DNA of 64,000 nt from Streptomyces pyxinae (GCF_024756275.1 NZ_JANUGQ010000019.1:62001-126000), one strand, 5' to 3'; shown: positions 8,539 through 17,639, counted from the stretch's first letter. Made by a program: numbers and translations. Notes: generated by a model not told the origin, from the letters alone.

Positions 8539-9759
8539 TCAGCCGGTGGTGGCGCGCTCCCAGGCGCCGAGGGCGAGACCTGCCTCGGCCTTCTGGCGGG
8601 CCACCCAGAGCGCCCCGTCCGTGCCGATCACCGCCATGACCACCCGGTTCCGCCCGTCCAGCGCGAGCGCGGGAGCCCCGGCGCAGGGGGAGCCGGTCGG
8701 CGTCCACTCGACGCCCGCCGACTCCTGCTCGGTCGGATAGGCGGCCAGCGCGGGGCGGCCGGTGTCCCGGGCCCGGTGGGCCAGGATCGTGCAGTCGTGG
8801 CCGTCCACCGGGGCGCGCAGCACGGCCACCGGGCCGGCGCCAGGGGCCGTCCCCAGCGCCGCCGGCTCGGGCGCCTCCTCGGCAGGATCTCCGGCGGTCC
8901 CGGCGTCCACGGTGATCCCGGCGTCCCCGGCCGCGGGCTCCGCCGGGGCGGCCGGCCGCCAGGCCCGTACGGTGGCGTCGGCGCCGTCGTGCCAGAAGTG
9001 GGTGAGCCGGCCGTCCCCGGTGGGCTCGGTGGCCGGGGCCTCGGCGGCGGCCGCGAACGGCAGGTCCTCGCACCGGCGGAACGGCACCCTGGACTCCGGC
9101 CGCTGCCAGCGCAGCAGCCGCTTGGCGGCGGGCGCCAGCACCTCGGTCCGGCCGTCGGGGGCGACGGCGGCCCGGATCCCCCCGGTTATCCCGTTGCCCT
9201 TCAGGTCCACCCACTGGTGCCAGGCGCCGGTCTTCGTCTGGCTGCGGGCGCAGACCCCGCCGCCCGCGTTCCGCACGAAGAGGTGCAGCGCGCCCTCCCG
9301 GTCCACCACGGCGGCGGGCACCCCGACCTGCGCGGCGAGCTCCTGGTCGTCCGGGTAGGGGGTGGAGAGCGCCCGCCAGTCGCGCAGCGGCCGGCCGGTC
9401 TGGAACTGCACCGCGTAGACCACGTCGCTCACCGGCCGCCCCTCGGCGTCCCGGCTGCGGCGCATGCCGGCCAGGTGCACATAGCCGTCCTCGCCCTGGG
9501 CGACGGAGAGGTACGGGAGCAGTCCGGGCGCCGGGAGCAGCACCGGGCCGCTCCAGTGCGGGCCGCCGGGCCGGGTCTCGGTCCAGCGGAGCACCCCGTC
9601 GGCGGCGGGGGCGTACGCGGTGAGGCGGCCGTCCCGGCCACGGGTCAGCCAGCCGGTGGTGGTGGGGAGCGCGGGGTCGGAGACCGGAAGCGGAGCCGCC
9701 TCCCGGGGGGCGGGACCGGCCCCCTGACGTTTGGTCCTCCGAACGAACGAGACCGCCAT
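8539..9759 (-). CDS. Hypothetical, possible beta-propeller-like repeat protein
   Basis: 406 residues, no confident family. It has recurring blocks spaced about 50 residues apart, each with a hydrophobic strand, a G/D-rich turn and Trp (GRDGRLTAYAP, GEDGYVHLAG, DREGALHLFVR, APDGRTEVLAP, GDGRLTHFWH, DGRNRVVMAV). This is the texture of lectin-like or BNR-like beta-propellers. There is an Ala/Glu-rich insertion around residues 275-305. No signal peptide is obvious; the N-terminus is basic (VRRTKRQ). The ATG at 9759 was chosen because GGGAAGG precedes it; a TTG 24 bases upstream overlaps that site. It is opposite in strand to its polysaccharide neighbours. It could recognise the polymer or be unrelated. 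Confidence 0.7.
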   Translation of the reverse strand: MAVSFVRRTKRQGAGPAPREAAPLPVSDPALPTTTGWLTRGRDGRLTAYAPAADGVLRWTETRPGGPHWSGPVLLPAPGLLPYLSVAQGEDGYVHLAGMRRSRDAEGRPVSDVVYAVQFQTGRPLRDWRALSTPYPDDQELAAQVGVPAAVVDREGALHLFVRNAGGGVCARSQTKTGAWHQWVDLKGNGITGGIRAAVAPDGRTEVLAPAAKRLLRWQRPESRVPFRRCEDLPFAAAAEAPATEPTGDGRLTHFWHDGADATVRAWRPAAPAEPAAGDAGITVDAGTAGDPAEEAPEPAALGTAPGAGPVAVLRAPVDGHDCTILAHRARDTGRPALAAYPTEQESAGVEWTPTGSPCAGAPALALDGRNRVVMAVIGTDGALWVARQKAEAGLALGAWERATTG

Positions 9760-9793
9760 GGCTGACCGCCGACCTTCCCTCAACCCACTACCT

Positions 9794-9807
9794 CACGCTC
9801 AAGCGTG
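9794..9807. promoter_or_regulatory. Short inverted repeat in divergent intergenic region
   Basis: cacgct-ca-agcgtg lies about 35 bases upstream of the minus-strand gene starting at 9759. The 412-base region 9760-10171 separates divergent genes and presumably holds both promoters. No clear -35/-10 pair was found and no small gene is seen. Confidence 0.3.
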
Positions 9808-10171
9808 CGCGACCCTAGCATCCCCCGTCCGGCGGGCCCCCGGCCACCGCCGCCCACCGACTTGAACGTACGCCGTCAACAGGGGCCGCCTCCGGCGCGG
9901 TTGGCGCCCGCGCGGGACCGGGGCGCGGGGCCGGGCGCGGGGGCCCTCCTCGCGGTGTCCGGCCACGGAGTCCGAAGGTGTCCGCCCCCGGGCGCGGTGC
10001 TCTCGCGGCACCCGTCGGGCCACCCGTCGCGGCACCCGGGAGAGGGACGGTCGCCCGGTGTGAGACGGTGACCCGGCGCACCTGTGCGCGTCCGCGGATG
10101 CGTTGAACCACCACGCATCGCCGCTTCCCGCCGCCTCACGCCCTTGGCCTGAACCCAGAAGAAGAGTGCCC

Positions 10172-11278
10172 GTGAAAGTCATCAGTATCGTCGGCGCCCG
10201 TCCGCAGTTGGTGAAGCTCGCGCCCATCGCGGCGGCGTTCGCCGGGACCGAGCACCAGCACGTCATCGTGCACACCGGACAGCACTACGACGCCGATCTC
10301 TCCGACGTCTTCTTCGAGGGTCTGGGCATCCCCGACCCGGACGTCCACCTCGGCGTCGGCTCCGGCAGCCACGGTGTCCAGACCGGCGCGGTGCTCACCG
10401 CCCTCGACCCGGTCCTGGAGCGCGAGCGGCCGGACTGGGTGCTGGTCTACGGCGACACCAACTCCACCATCGCCGGTGCCCTCTCCGCGGTGAAGATGCA
10501 TCTGCCGGTCGCCCACCTGGAGGCCGGGCTGCGCTCCTTCAACCGGCGCATGCCCGAGGAGCACAACCGGGTGCTCACCGACCACAGCGCCGATGTGCTG
10601 CTGGCCCCGACCGAGGAGGCCATGCGCCACCTCGCCGACGAGGGGCTGAAGGACCGGGCGGTGCTCGCCGGCGATGTGATGGTCGACATCTGCCTGCGCA
10701 TCCGGGACGCCGTGCTGGCCGGCGAGCACGCCGCGCCCGCGCTGCCCGAGGGCATCGACCCCGAGCAGCCGTTCCTGCTGGCCACCCTGCACCGGCCGGA
10801 CAACACCGACGACCCGGAGCGGCTGGCCGCGATCGTCGACGCGCTGGCCGGGCTGCCGCTGCCGGTCGCGCTCCTCGCCCACCCGCGCCTGGTCGCCCGG
10901 GCCGCCGAGCACGGGATCGAGCTGGCCAAGGGCTCGGTGCGGGTCGGCCGCCCGCTGCCGTACGCCGGTCTGGTCGCCGCCGTGCTCGCCTCCGCCGGTG
11001 TGGTAACCGACTCGGGCGGCCTCCAGAAGGAGGCGTTCCTGCTCAGCCGGATCACCACCACCATCCGCCCGGAGACCGAGTGGGTGGAGACCGTGGACTC
11101 CGGCTGGAACGTCCTCGTCCCGGACCCGCACACCCTGCCCGCCGAGGAGTGGGCGGCCACCGTCACCCGCGCCGTGCCCACCGCCGACCCCGGCACCCCG
11201 TACGGCGACGGCCGGGCGGCGCGGAACGTCGTCCGGATTCTGGAGGAGTGGCAGGGCGGCGCCCCGGCCGCCCGCTGA
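10172..11278 (+). CDS. Non-hydrolysing UDP-sugar 2-epimerase, WbpI/WecB family
   Basis: 368-residue GT-B-fold 2-epimerase. The N-terminus VGARPQLVKLAPI has the GARPQ form seen in WbpI-type enzymes rather than the GTRPE of WecB. Active-site segments are present: YGDTNST, HLEAGLRSF...MPEEHNR and the TLHRPDN histidine motif, then DSGGLQKEA near the C-terminus. It should invert C2 of UDP-2,3-diacetamido-glucuronate to the manno isomer, the last step of the pathway encoded around it. A plain UDP-GlcNAc 2-epimerase is the alternative. The GTG at 10172 follows AGAAGAAGAG; upstream in-frame residues have no family similarity. It has its own terminator. Confidence 0.88.
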   Translation: MKVISIVGARPQLVKLAPIAAAFAGTEHQHVIVHTGQHYDADLSDVFFEGLGIPDPDVHLGVGSGSHGVQTGAVLTALDPVLERERPDWVLVYGDTNSTIAGALSAVKMHLPVAHLEAGLRSFNRRMPEEHNRVLTDHSADVLLAPTEEAMRHLADEGLKDRAVLAGDVMVDICLRIRDAVLAGEHAAPALPEGIDPEQPFLLATLHRPDNTDDPERLAAIVDALAGLPLPVALLAHPRLVARAAEHGIELAKGSVRVGRPLPYAGLVAAVLASAGVVTDSGGLQKEAFLLSRITTTIRPETEWVETVDSGWNVLVPDPHTLPAEEWAATVTRAVPTADPGTPYGDGRAARNVVRILEEWQGGAPAAR

Positions 11279-11373
11279 CCCCCGCCGCCCGCTGACCCCC
11301 GCCGGCCGCCGGCCCGGCCACCCGCCGGCCTCGCGCCCGGTGGCCGGGTCCGCCGGCCGCCTTCCGGGGGCCC

Positions 11374-11419
11374 GGGCGAGTCCGGGGACGCTCCGCGCGG
11401 CGCGTCCCCGGACTCGCCC
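11374..11419 (+). terminator. Terminator after the 2-epimerase gene
   Basis: Perfect 18-bp stem (11374-11391 with 11402-11419) with a 10-base loop, about 95 bases after the stop codon. Confidence 0.82.
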
Positions 11420-11526
11420 CGGCGAGCCCGGCCGGGGCCGCCCGGCCGGGCCCCCCGCAGGGTGCTCGCCGGGTGCTCGCCGGGTCTCCGCGAGGGGGCC
11501 CGGCCCCCGGGCCGGGCCCGCTCCGG

Positions 11527-11535
11527 TGATAAAAT
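11527..11535 (+). promoter_or_regulatory. Extended -10 promoter for the GT4 gene
   Basis: TG-A-TAAAAT is a good extended -10 element in an otherwise very GC-rich stretch, 34 bases before the ATG at 11569. No -35 box is apparent. Confidence 0.55.
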
Positions 11536-11568
11536 GCCCCGTCCCCCGAACTCTCCGAAGGAAGTCGC

Positions 11569-12963
11569 ATGAAGCAGGCAGCATCCAGGGATGCGGCCGT
11601 GGTCACGCCGTGGTATCCGACGCGGGAGCTGCCTTTCCGGGGGTCCTTCGTGCAGGCCATGGTCGACGCCACCGCGCCTGGCTGTGACAGCCTCGTCGTC
11701 TACCACTGCGACCCCTGGGTCGCCGCCATGGACGCCGCGACCACCGAGGCCGTCGAGGCCGCCAACGCCCGGCTGATGCCCGGCACGGCCCACCGGGTGC
11801 CCACCGTCGGCGGCGCCGAGCTGGTGCACTTCCCGGTGACCACGCCGCGCGGCCAGGACTACGGCGCGCAGGCCCGCAACCACGAGCGCCAGCTCCGCAA
11901 TCTGCTCGGCGGCAAGCCGATCGACGCCCCCGTGGTGCACGCCCATGTCGGGCTGCCCAGCGGCTGGGCGGCGCTGCGCAACGCCCGTCCGGACGCCCGG
12001 GTCTTCGTCACCGAGCACGCCTCCTTCCTGGAGCGGGTCTTCCAGGACCCCGAGGCGCGCGAGCTCTACGACGAACTGCTGGGCGGCGTCACCGGCTTCT
12101 TCGCCGTCGGGGACAAGGTCACCGAGGTGCTGGGCCGGACCTTCCCGCACCACGCGGACAAGATCCTCCGCATCCCCAACCCGATCTCCTTCGACCAGCC
12201 CCGCCCCGAGCCGGTCACCGCGCTGAACAAGTGGCTGTACCTGGGCGGCATGGTGGAGCTCAAGGGCGTGAACTGGCTGGTCGAGGCGTTCGCCCAGTGC
12301 CACGCCGAGGACCCGTCGCTCACCCTCACCATGGTCGGCGAGGGTCCGCTGCGGCGGCCGCTGACCGAGCGGGTCGCGGAGCTGGGCCTGAGCGACGCGG
12401 TGAAGCTCCCGGGCTCCATCCCGCACGAGGAGGCGCTCGGCCTGATGCGCGAGCACGACCTCCTCGTCCACCCGAGCCGGTACGAGACCTTCGGCATGAC
12501 CATCGTCGAGGGCATCGCGGCCGGCATGCCGGTCCTGGTCACCCGCTGCGGCGGCCCCGAGCGGACGCTCGCCGGCATCGAGGACGCGGCCGGTGAGCTG
12601 ATCGACGTCGAGGAGAACGCCGAGTCGATCAGCGACGGCTTCCGGCGGCTGCGGGACCGGTTCGCCGGCGGCGGGCTCGACCTGGAGCGGGCCCGGGCGA
12701 GGCTCTCCGAGCAGTACGGCTACGAGGCCGTCGCCCGGGCGCACTACCGCCTCTGGTTCCCGGACGCCGAGGACACCGAGAACGCCGAGGACACCGGGGA
12801 CGCTGCCGCCGAGGCCGGTCCCGGTGACACCGCCGCGCCCGGTCCCGGAGGCGCCGCGGCCGGTTCCGGTGGCGCCGCCGCTGCCGGATCCGCGGGCACC
12901 GGCACCGCCTCCGCGGGCACCGACGCCTCCGCAGGCTCCCCCGACTCTCCCGACTCCCCGTGA
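11569..12963 (+). CDS. GT4 glycosyltransferase
   Basis: 464-residue retaining GT-B transferase. The acceptor-domain start is VVTPWYPTRELPFRGSF, followed by HAHVGLPSGW and TEHASF. The C-terminal donor domain has YLGGMVELKGV, VGEGPL and the E-x7-E motif ETFGMTIVE (Glu306/Glu314). After about residue 400 comes an acidic, then Gly/Ala/Pro/Ser tail. It is strongly similar in order and motifs to the middle of the fused protein encoded at 15228-17471. The small gene nine bases downstream matches that protein's C-terminal domain, so the two loci look like split and fused forms of one architecture. GAAGGAAG precedes the ATG. Substrate unknown. Confidence 0.85.
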   Translation: MKQAASRDAAVVTPWYPTRELPFRGSFVQAMVDATAPGCDSLVVYHCDPWVAAMDAATTEAVEAANARLMPGTAHRVPTVGGAELVHFPVTTPRGQDYGAQARNHERQLRNLLGGKPIDAPVVHAHVGLPSGWAALRNARPDARVFVTEHASFLERVFQDPEARELYDELLGGVTGFFAVGDKVTEVLGRTFPHHADKILRIPNPISFDQPRPEPVTALNKWLYLGGMVELKGVNWLVEAFAQCHAEDPSLTLTMVGEGPLRRPLTERVAELGLSDAVKLPGSIPHEEALGLMREHDLLVHPSRYETFGMTIVEGIAAGMPVLVTRCGGPERTLAGIEDAAGELIDVEENAESISDGFRRLRDRFAGGGLDLERARARLSEQYGYEAVARAHYRLWFPDAEDTENAEDTGDAAAEAGPGDTAAPGPGGAAAGSGGAAAAGSAGTGTASAGTDASAGSPDSPDSP

Positions 12964-12972
12964 TGGAGTGAC

Positions 12973-13524
12973 ATGCAGGTCCTGTTCCTGGCCCTTGGCG
13001 CCGCGCGCAAGCGGGCCGTGGTCGAAGAGTCCGCGGCGGTCGTCGCGGCCGGCGGCCGGGCGGTCGTCCTGGTCGGCCAGCGGAAGTCCTGGAGCGCCGA
13101 GACCTTCGCGCCCGGCGTGGAGCTGGTCACCCTCGCCGAGCTGGAGGACCGGCACCTGCCGCGCCGGGTCGAGCGGGCCGTGCTCTACCGCGCCCCGCGC
13201 CGGGTCGCCGGTGCCGTCGGGCGGGGCCGGGTCGCCCCGAAGGCCAAGCGCGCCCTGAAGGCGTACGAGAAGCGGGTCGCCGGCCGGGTCCACCGCCGGG
13301 TCTTCCTGCCGCTGCACCGCACGGTGTGGCCGACCGCCGCCGCCCGGATGGTCCGGCGCCACTTCGGCACCGCCGGGCCGGAGCTGATGGTGGTGGCCGA
13401 CGCCATCTCCACCCAGCAGGCGGTGGCGCTGCTGAGCGCCTGGCGGGCCCGGGGCGCGGCCGCCCCCCGCGTCGCCTACAGCGTCGACTCGATCGTGACC
13501 CCGCAGCCCGCGGCCGCTCGCTGA
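12973..13524 (+). CDS. Stand-alone copy of an uncharacterised GT-associated domain
   Basis: 183 residues, basic, probably soluble. It begins with a Rossmann-like strand-helix-strand (VLFLALGAARKRAVV ... AVVLVGQR), then VLYRAPRR, a run of Arg/Lys-rich helices and a final VVADAISTQQAVAL strand-helix. The same order of elements appears in the C-terminal 190 residues of the fused protein at 15228-17471 (VVLALTPAKPRRIVD, FLVYRAPRAAL, VSDVNSTVTGWKWA). It is nine bases downstream of a GT4 gene with GGAG before its ATG, so co-translated. It may be a non-catalytic partner or an inactive nucleotide-binding half. No published family was recognised. Confidence 0.75.
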   Translation: MQVLFLALGAARKRAVVEESAAVVAAGGRAVVLVGQRKSWSAETFAPGVELVTLAELEDRHLPRRVERAVLYRAPRRVAGAVGRGRVAPKAKRALKAYEKRVAGRVHRRVFLPLHRTVWPTAAARMVRRHFGTAGPELMVVADAISTQQAVALLSAWRARGAAAPRVAYSVDSIVTPQPAAAR

Positions 13525-13572
13525 CCCCCGGGTCGCTGACGAACCCCCGAGGAAAGTTCCCGAGGAAGACTG

Positions 13573-15042
13573 ATGAAGAACCGTAGCGACCGGCGTCCCC
13601 GGGTCCTCTATCTGGCGTTCTACTTTCCGCCGTCCCGCGCCAGCGGCGTCTACCGCGCCCGCGCCACCGCCAACCACCTGGTGGCGAAGGGCTGGGACGT
13701 CACCGTGTGCGCGGCACCGCTCGACTTCCTCCACAATGTGATCGGCTCGGTCGACGAGGGCCTCTCCGCCACCGTGGACCCGCGCATCCGGGTGGAGCGC
13801 CCCTCGCTCAACCAGTACACCTGGCAGCAGGACCTGCGGGAGTTCAGCTGGCTGCGGCGGAGCTTCCCGCTGATGGCCAAGCGCGCCTACATGTTCAGCC
13901 AGACCAAGCTGTTCCCCGAGCGCTACTCCTCCTGGGCCTGGGCCTCGGTGGTCCGCGCGCTGAAGCTGCACGCCACCAAGCGCTTCGACGTGGTCGTCGC
14001 CACCGGCAACCCGTTCGCCTCGTTCGCCGGGGCGTGGCTGTTCAACCGGCTGACCGGGGTGCCGTATGTGATGGACTACCGCGACTCCTGGACGCTGGAG
14101 ATCTTCCACGACGTCCCCGCCTTCCCCGAGGACCACATCGCCTGGGGCTGGGAGAAGCGGATGCTGGACAAGGCCGCCACCTCGGTCTTCGTCAACGAGG
14201 CGCTGCGCACCTGGCACGCCGAGCGGTACCCGGAGGCGGCCGACCGGATGATGGTCGTCCCCAACGGCTGGGACGCCGACGTGATGCCGCAGACGACGGC
14301 CGACGACGAGCCCGGACAGTCCGGCCAGCCCGAGCAGTCCGCCGAGGCGCCGGTCGTGGCCCCGGAGGCCGTCACGGAGGAGACGTCCGGGGAGGCGGAA
14401 GGGGAGCCGGCCGCCGAGGACGGCGCCGGAGCGGACCGGCGGCGCCCGCTGAAGTTCGCGTATCTGGGCACCCTCACCGCCAAGCAGCCGGTGGAGGAGA
14501 TGGCCGAGGCGTTCAAGATCGCCCGCCGTCACCCCGAGCTGGCCGGCGCGGAGCTCCAGATCCATGGTCACCTGGGCTTCTTCAAGAACAGCCCCGGCCA
14601 CCTCAAGGCCCGGCTCGGCCTCCAGGACGGCCCGCTCCCGGAGGGCGCCGAGGACACCGGCCTGCGCTACTGCGGCCCGGTCTCCAAGACCGAGGTGGGC
14701 ACGGTGTACGAGGAGGCCGACGTCCTGGTCTTCCTGGCGGGCGGCGGCAAGTACGTCACCTCCGGCAAGATCTTCGAGTACATGGCCTTCGGGCGCCCCA
14801 TCGTCTCGGTGCACGCGCCGGGCATCGCCGCCCAGGACGTGCTGGACGGCTATCCGCTCTGGTTCAACGCCGACAGCCTGGACGTGGACGAGCTGGCCGC
14901 CTCCATGGTGGCGGCGGGCAAGGCCGCCCGGGACCTCACCCCGGAGCAGCGGAACACCGCCCGCAAGCACGCCGACGCCTACTCCCGGGACGCGGTGCTG
15001 GAGCCGTTCGAGCAGCGGCTCCGCGAGATCGTCCAGGGCTGA
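13573..15042 (+). CDS. GT4 glycosyltransferase with acidic interdomain insert
   Basis: 489 residues. The N-terminal acceptor domain begins LYLAFYFPPSRASGVYR, a hallmark of the WbuB-like GT4 group. YVMDYRDSW and VVPNGWD precede the interdomain hinge. Between the domains (about residues 240-290) there is an acidic Glu/Pro/Ala/Gly stretch not usual for the family. The C-terminal domain resumes with KFAYLGTLTAKQP and contains GGKYVTSGKIFEYMAFGRPI in the donor-binding position. The ATG at 13573 has GAGGAAG upstream. It is the third gene of the 11569-15042 group, and a pair of terminator hairpins follows. Donor and acceptor are unknown; wall polymer assembly is inferred. Confidence 0.83.
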   Translation: MKNRSDRRPRVLYLAFYFPPSRASGVYRARATANHLVAKGWDVTVCAAPLDFLHNVIGSVDEGLSATVDPRIRVERPSLNQYTWQQDLREFSWLRRSFPLMAKRAYMFSQTKLFPERYSSWAWASVVRALKLHATKRFDVVVATGNPFASFAGAWLFNRLTGVPYVMDYRDSWTLEIFHDVPAFPEDHIAWGWEKRMLDKAATSVFVNEALRTWHAERYPEAADRMMVVPNGWDADVMPQTTADDEPGQSGQPEQSAEAPVVAPEAVTEETSGEAEGEPAAEDGAGADRRRPLKFAYLGTLTAKQPVEEMAEAFKIARRHPELAGAELQIHGHLGFFKNSPGHLKARLGLQDGPLPEGAEDTGLRYCGPVSKTEVGTVYEEADVLVFLAGGGKYVTSGKIFEYMAFGRPIVSVHAPGIAAQDVLDGYPLWFNADSLDVDELAASMVAAGKAARDLTPEQRNTARKHADAYSRDAVLEPFEQRLREIVQG

Positions 15043-15062
15043 GCCCCTCTCGCGGGCCCTTC

Positions 15063-15104
15063 CGTACGGGCCCGGTGCTTCCTCCGGAGCGCCGGGCCCG
15101 TACG
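15063..15104. terminator. First convergent terminator hairpin
   Basis: Perfect 13-bp stem (15063-15075 with 15092-15104) and 16-base loop, downstream of the GT4 stop at 15042. Confidence 0.7.
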
Positions 15105-15153
15105 CGTACGCCCCGCGAGTCCCGCGCCCACGGCGTGCGTACGGCGTGCGTAC

Positions 15154-15195
15154 GGCCGAGGCCCCGGCCGGTGTGATCCGGTCGGGGCCTCGGCC
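15154..15195. terminator. Second convergent terminator hairpin
   Basis: 13-bp perfect stem (15154-15166 with 15183-15195), extended inward by a short bulged helix and followed by tcgtt. It lies between convergent genes ending at 15042 (+) and 15228 (-). Confidence 0.75.
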
Positions 15196-15227
15196 TCGTT
15201 GTACGGGGATACGGGTACGCGGGCCGC

Positions 15228-17471
15228 TCACTCGGCCGCGTAGGTCTCCCGGTCCAGGTGGGTGGTGACCTTCAGGTGCGGGTGGGCCTTGGCCCACTTC
15301 CAGCCAGTCACCGTGGAGTTGACGTCGCTGACGAAGACATGGTCCACCCGGTCGAGATTCAGCTCGGGCAGCGCCTGGCGGTTCACCAGCCGGGACAGCA
15401 GCTGCGGCCGGACCTCCGTGTACGTGCGGCTCCAGACCTTCTTGTGGAAGGCGTTCGCCACCCGGGTGTGCGCCCGCTGCACCGAGGCCACCGCCAGCTC
15501 GGGGCCGATGGCGTCGCGGTTGCGGGCGGCCAGCCGGCGGGCCCGGCGCAGCGCGGCGCGGGGGGCGCGGTAGACGAGGAAGCGCTCGCCGCGCGGGATC
15601 TTCAGCTTCTTCTCGGCCATCTCGATGCTGTACACCGGCACGCTCGGCGAGACACCGAGGTTCTCCCACTGGGTGGTGGAGCGCGCGGTGACCAGGATGA
15701 CCTCGACGCCCTGGCCGACCAGGTGATTGACGAAGTCCACGATGCGGCGCGGCTTGGCGGGCGTCAGGGCGAGCACCACGGCCCGGCCGAGCGGCTCGCC
15801 CCGTCGCACCGGCACCACCGGCGCCTCCTCGGCCCCGGTCTCGCCGGACTCCGCGATGCCGGCGTCCGCCGACTCCGCGTCCGCCTCCGCGTCCGGAACC
15901 GGCGCGGGCGGGACGGCGCCCTCGTACACCTCGATCAGCCGGCGGGCCACCGCCTCGGAGCCGTACCGCTCCGCCAGCACCTCGCGGGCCCCGGCCGGGT
16001 CCAGCGCGCCGGCGGCGTCCCGCAGCTCCCAGTAGGCGTCCGCGATGACCGCCGGGTCGTCGCTGATGTCCATCAGCGCACCGGCCCGGGACTCGATGCC
16101 GGCGAGGCTCTCCTCCGGGCCGCCGCTGCGGGTGACCAGCACCGGCAGTCCGGTGGCGACGGCCTCCACGACCGTCATGCCGAAGGTCTCGGCCTTGCTG
16201 GCGTGCACCAGCAGATCGTGCTCGCGCATGATCCCGCCGACCTCGTCGGGGGCGACCGGCGGCAGGATCCGTACGCGGTCCTTGAGGCCCAGCTCCCCGG
16301 CGCGCGACCGCAGCTGGGACTCGACCGGGCCGTGGCCGACCAGGGTCAGGGACGCCTCCGGCTCCTTCGCCGCCACCAGGGCGAAGGCCTCCAGCAGCTC
16401 GGTGACGCCCTTGGGGGCGGCCAGCCGGCCGACGTAGAGCCAGCGCAGCAGCCGGGGCGAGCGCTCGGGGCCGGGGGCGAAGCGCTCGAAGCCGATCACA
16501 TTGGGGACGACGCCGAGCTTGTGCGCGTACTCGGGGAAGCGCGCCGCCACCTGGTCGCGCAGCCGGGCGCTGACGCAGAGGAAGGCGTCGGCCCGCTCCA
16601 GCACCTCGCGGTAGAGCCGGCGGGCGGGCGCCTGGGCGAAGACCTTGTCCAGGAACGACGCGTGCTCGGTGACGATCACCCGGGCGTCCGGACGGGCCAG
16701 CCGGGAGGCCAGCACTCCGCCGTAGATGCCGGTGTGCGCGTGCACCACCGGGGCGTCGATCTCACCGCCGGGCAGCGTCCGGCGCAGCGCCTCGGCCTGG
16801 GCGGAGACCCAGGGGGCGTAGTTCTTGCGGTGCACCAGCGGCACCGGGACGCGGACCAGGCTGCCCTCGGGTGTGTCGAGCACCGGGGCCAGGCCGCCGC
16901 GCTCCTGGAGGCGGCTGCTGGTGACCTTGATGGCGTCGTTGAGCGCGGCCGAGGCGGAGCCGGACCAGTCCTCGGTGTGGAAGACGGTGACCCGCTCGAA
17001 GTGCCCGGCCACGGCGGCGGTCGCGGCGCGCACGAACGACCCGGCGTACGGGTTGTTGGGCGACGGGTACCAGGGGGTGATGACGGCCAGGTCCGAGGCG
17101 GGGACCGGGGCGCCGGTGGCGGACGGCTCCAGCCGCAGCTCGGTCGCCGGATAGCGGCGCTGGGCGATCCAGGCGATGGGCAGCGCCTGGGCGTCACCGG
17201 CGATCAGCAGACCGGCCCCGGCGAACGGCCCGGACTTGTCGGCCACCAGGCGCTTGGCCGCCTGCCAGGGCGAACCGCCCTTGCCGGGGGCGACCCGGGT
17301 GACCTCCACGCCGGCCAGCCCGGACAGCTCCGCCAGGGCCTCGGACCACTCGGGGGCGTCCACCACGACCAGGGCGACCCGGGAGCCGGCGCCGGCCAGC
17401 TCCCGCACATGCTCGCGTGCCGCCCGCACCCGGTATGTGCCGAGAGCGAGATAGAGCACGTGGCTATTCAT
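15228..17471 (-). CDS. Three-domain protein: novel domain, GT4, novel domain
   Basis: 747 residues. Residues 1-118 form a Rossmann-like domain (VLYLALGTYRVRAAREHV ... VALVVVDAPEW). Residues about 130-510 are a GT4 transferase (AVITPWYPSPNNPYAGSF, HAHTGIYGG, TEHASF, YVGRLAAPKGV, VGHGP, ETFGMTVVE). An acidic linker follows, then a C-terminal domain of about 190 residues (VVLALTPAKPRRIVDF, FLVYRAPRAALRRARR, VFVSDVNSTVTGW). Both flanking domains resemble the 183-residue protein encoded at 12973-13524. The ATG at 17471 is preferred over the ATG at 17489 because GAAGGGA is well placed before it. It may be a glycosyltransferase with built-in partner domains. No function is known for the flanking domains. 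Confidence 0.82.
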   Translation of the reverse strand: MNSHVLYLALGTYRVRAAREHVRELAGAGSRVALVVVDAPEWSEALAELSGLAGVEVTRVAPGKGGSPWQAAKRLVADKSGPFAGAGLLIAGDAQALPIAWIAQRRYPATELRLEPSATGAPVPASDLAVITPWYPSPNNPYAGSFVRAATAAVAGHFERVTVFHTEDWSGSASAALNDAIKVTSSRLQERGGLAPVLDTPEGSLVRVPVPLVHRKNYAPWVSAQAEALRRTLPGGEIDAPVVHAHTGIYGGVLASRLARPDARVIVTEHASFLDKVFAQAPARRLYREVLERADAFLCVSARLRDQVAARFPEYAHKLGVVPNVIGFERFAPGPERSPRLLRWLYVGRLAAPKGVTELLEAFALVAAKEPEASLTLVGHGPVESQLRSRAGELGLKDRVRILPPVAPDEVGGIMREHDLLVHASKAETFGMTVVEAVATGLPVLVTRSGGPEESLAGIESRAGALMDISDDPAVIADAYWELRDAAGALDPAGAREVLAERYGSEAVARRLIEVYEGAVPPAPVPDAEADAESADAGIAESGETGAEEAPVVPVRRGEPLGRAVVLALTPAKPRRIVDFVNHLVGQGVEVILVTARSTTQWENLGVSPSVPVYSIEMAEKKLKIPRGERFLVYRAPRAALRRARRLAARNRDAIGPELAVASVQRAHTRVANAFHKKVWSRTYTEVRPQLLSRLVNRQALPELNLDRVDHVFVSDVNSTVTGWKWAKAHPHLKVTTHLDRETYAAE

Positions 17472-17639
17472 CTGGATCCCTTCGCGCATTCACCTGCGAG
17501 CCGCGCTCCCCGCGGTGCCCCCGTGGGCACGCCGTACGCGGGCGGGCGCGGCGGTAGTCAGAGTATCGAAGCGACGCCGCCCGCTCCGCACGCGGGGGCG
17601 CGGTCTCCCAAGGCCCGTACGGCCCCCGCACGGCCCGGG

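Noticed and set aside
10447..15669. Very long minus-strand open frame (about 1740 codons)
   Set aside because: It lies opposite well-supported glycosyltransferase and epimerase genes, has Arg/Gly/His-rich composition without motifs, and is the usual GC-rich antisense artefact.
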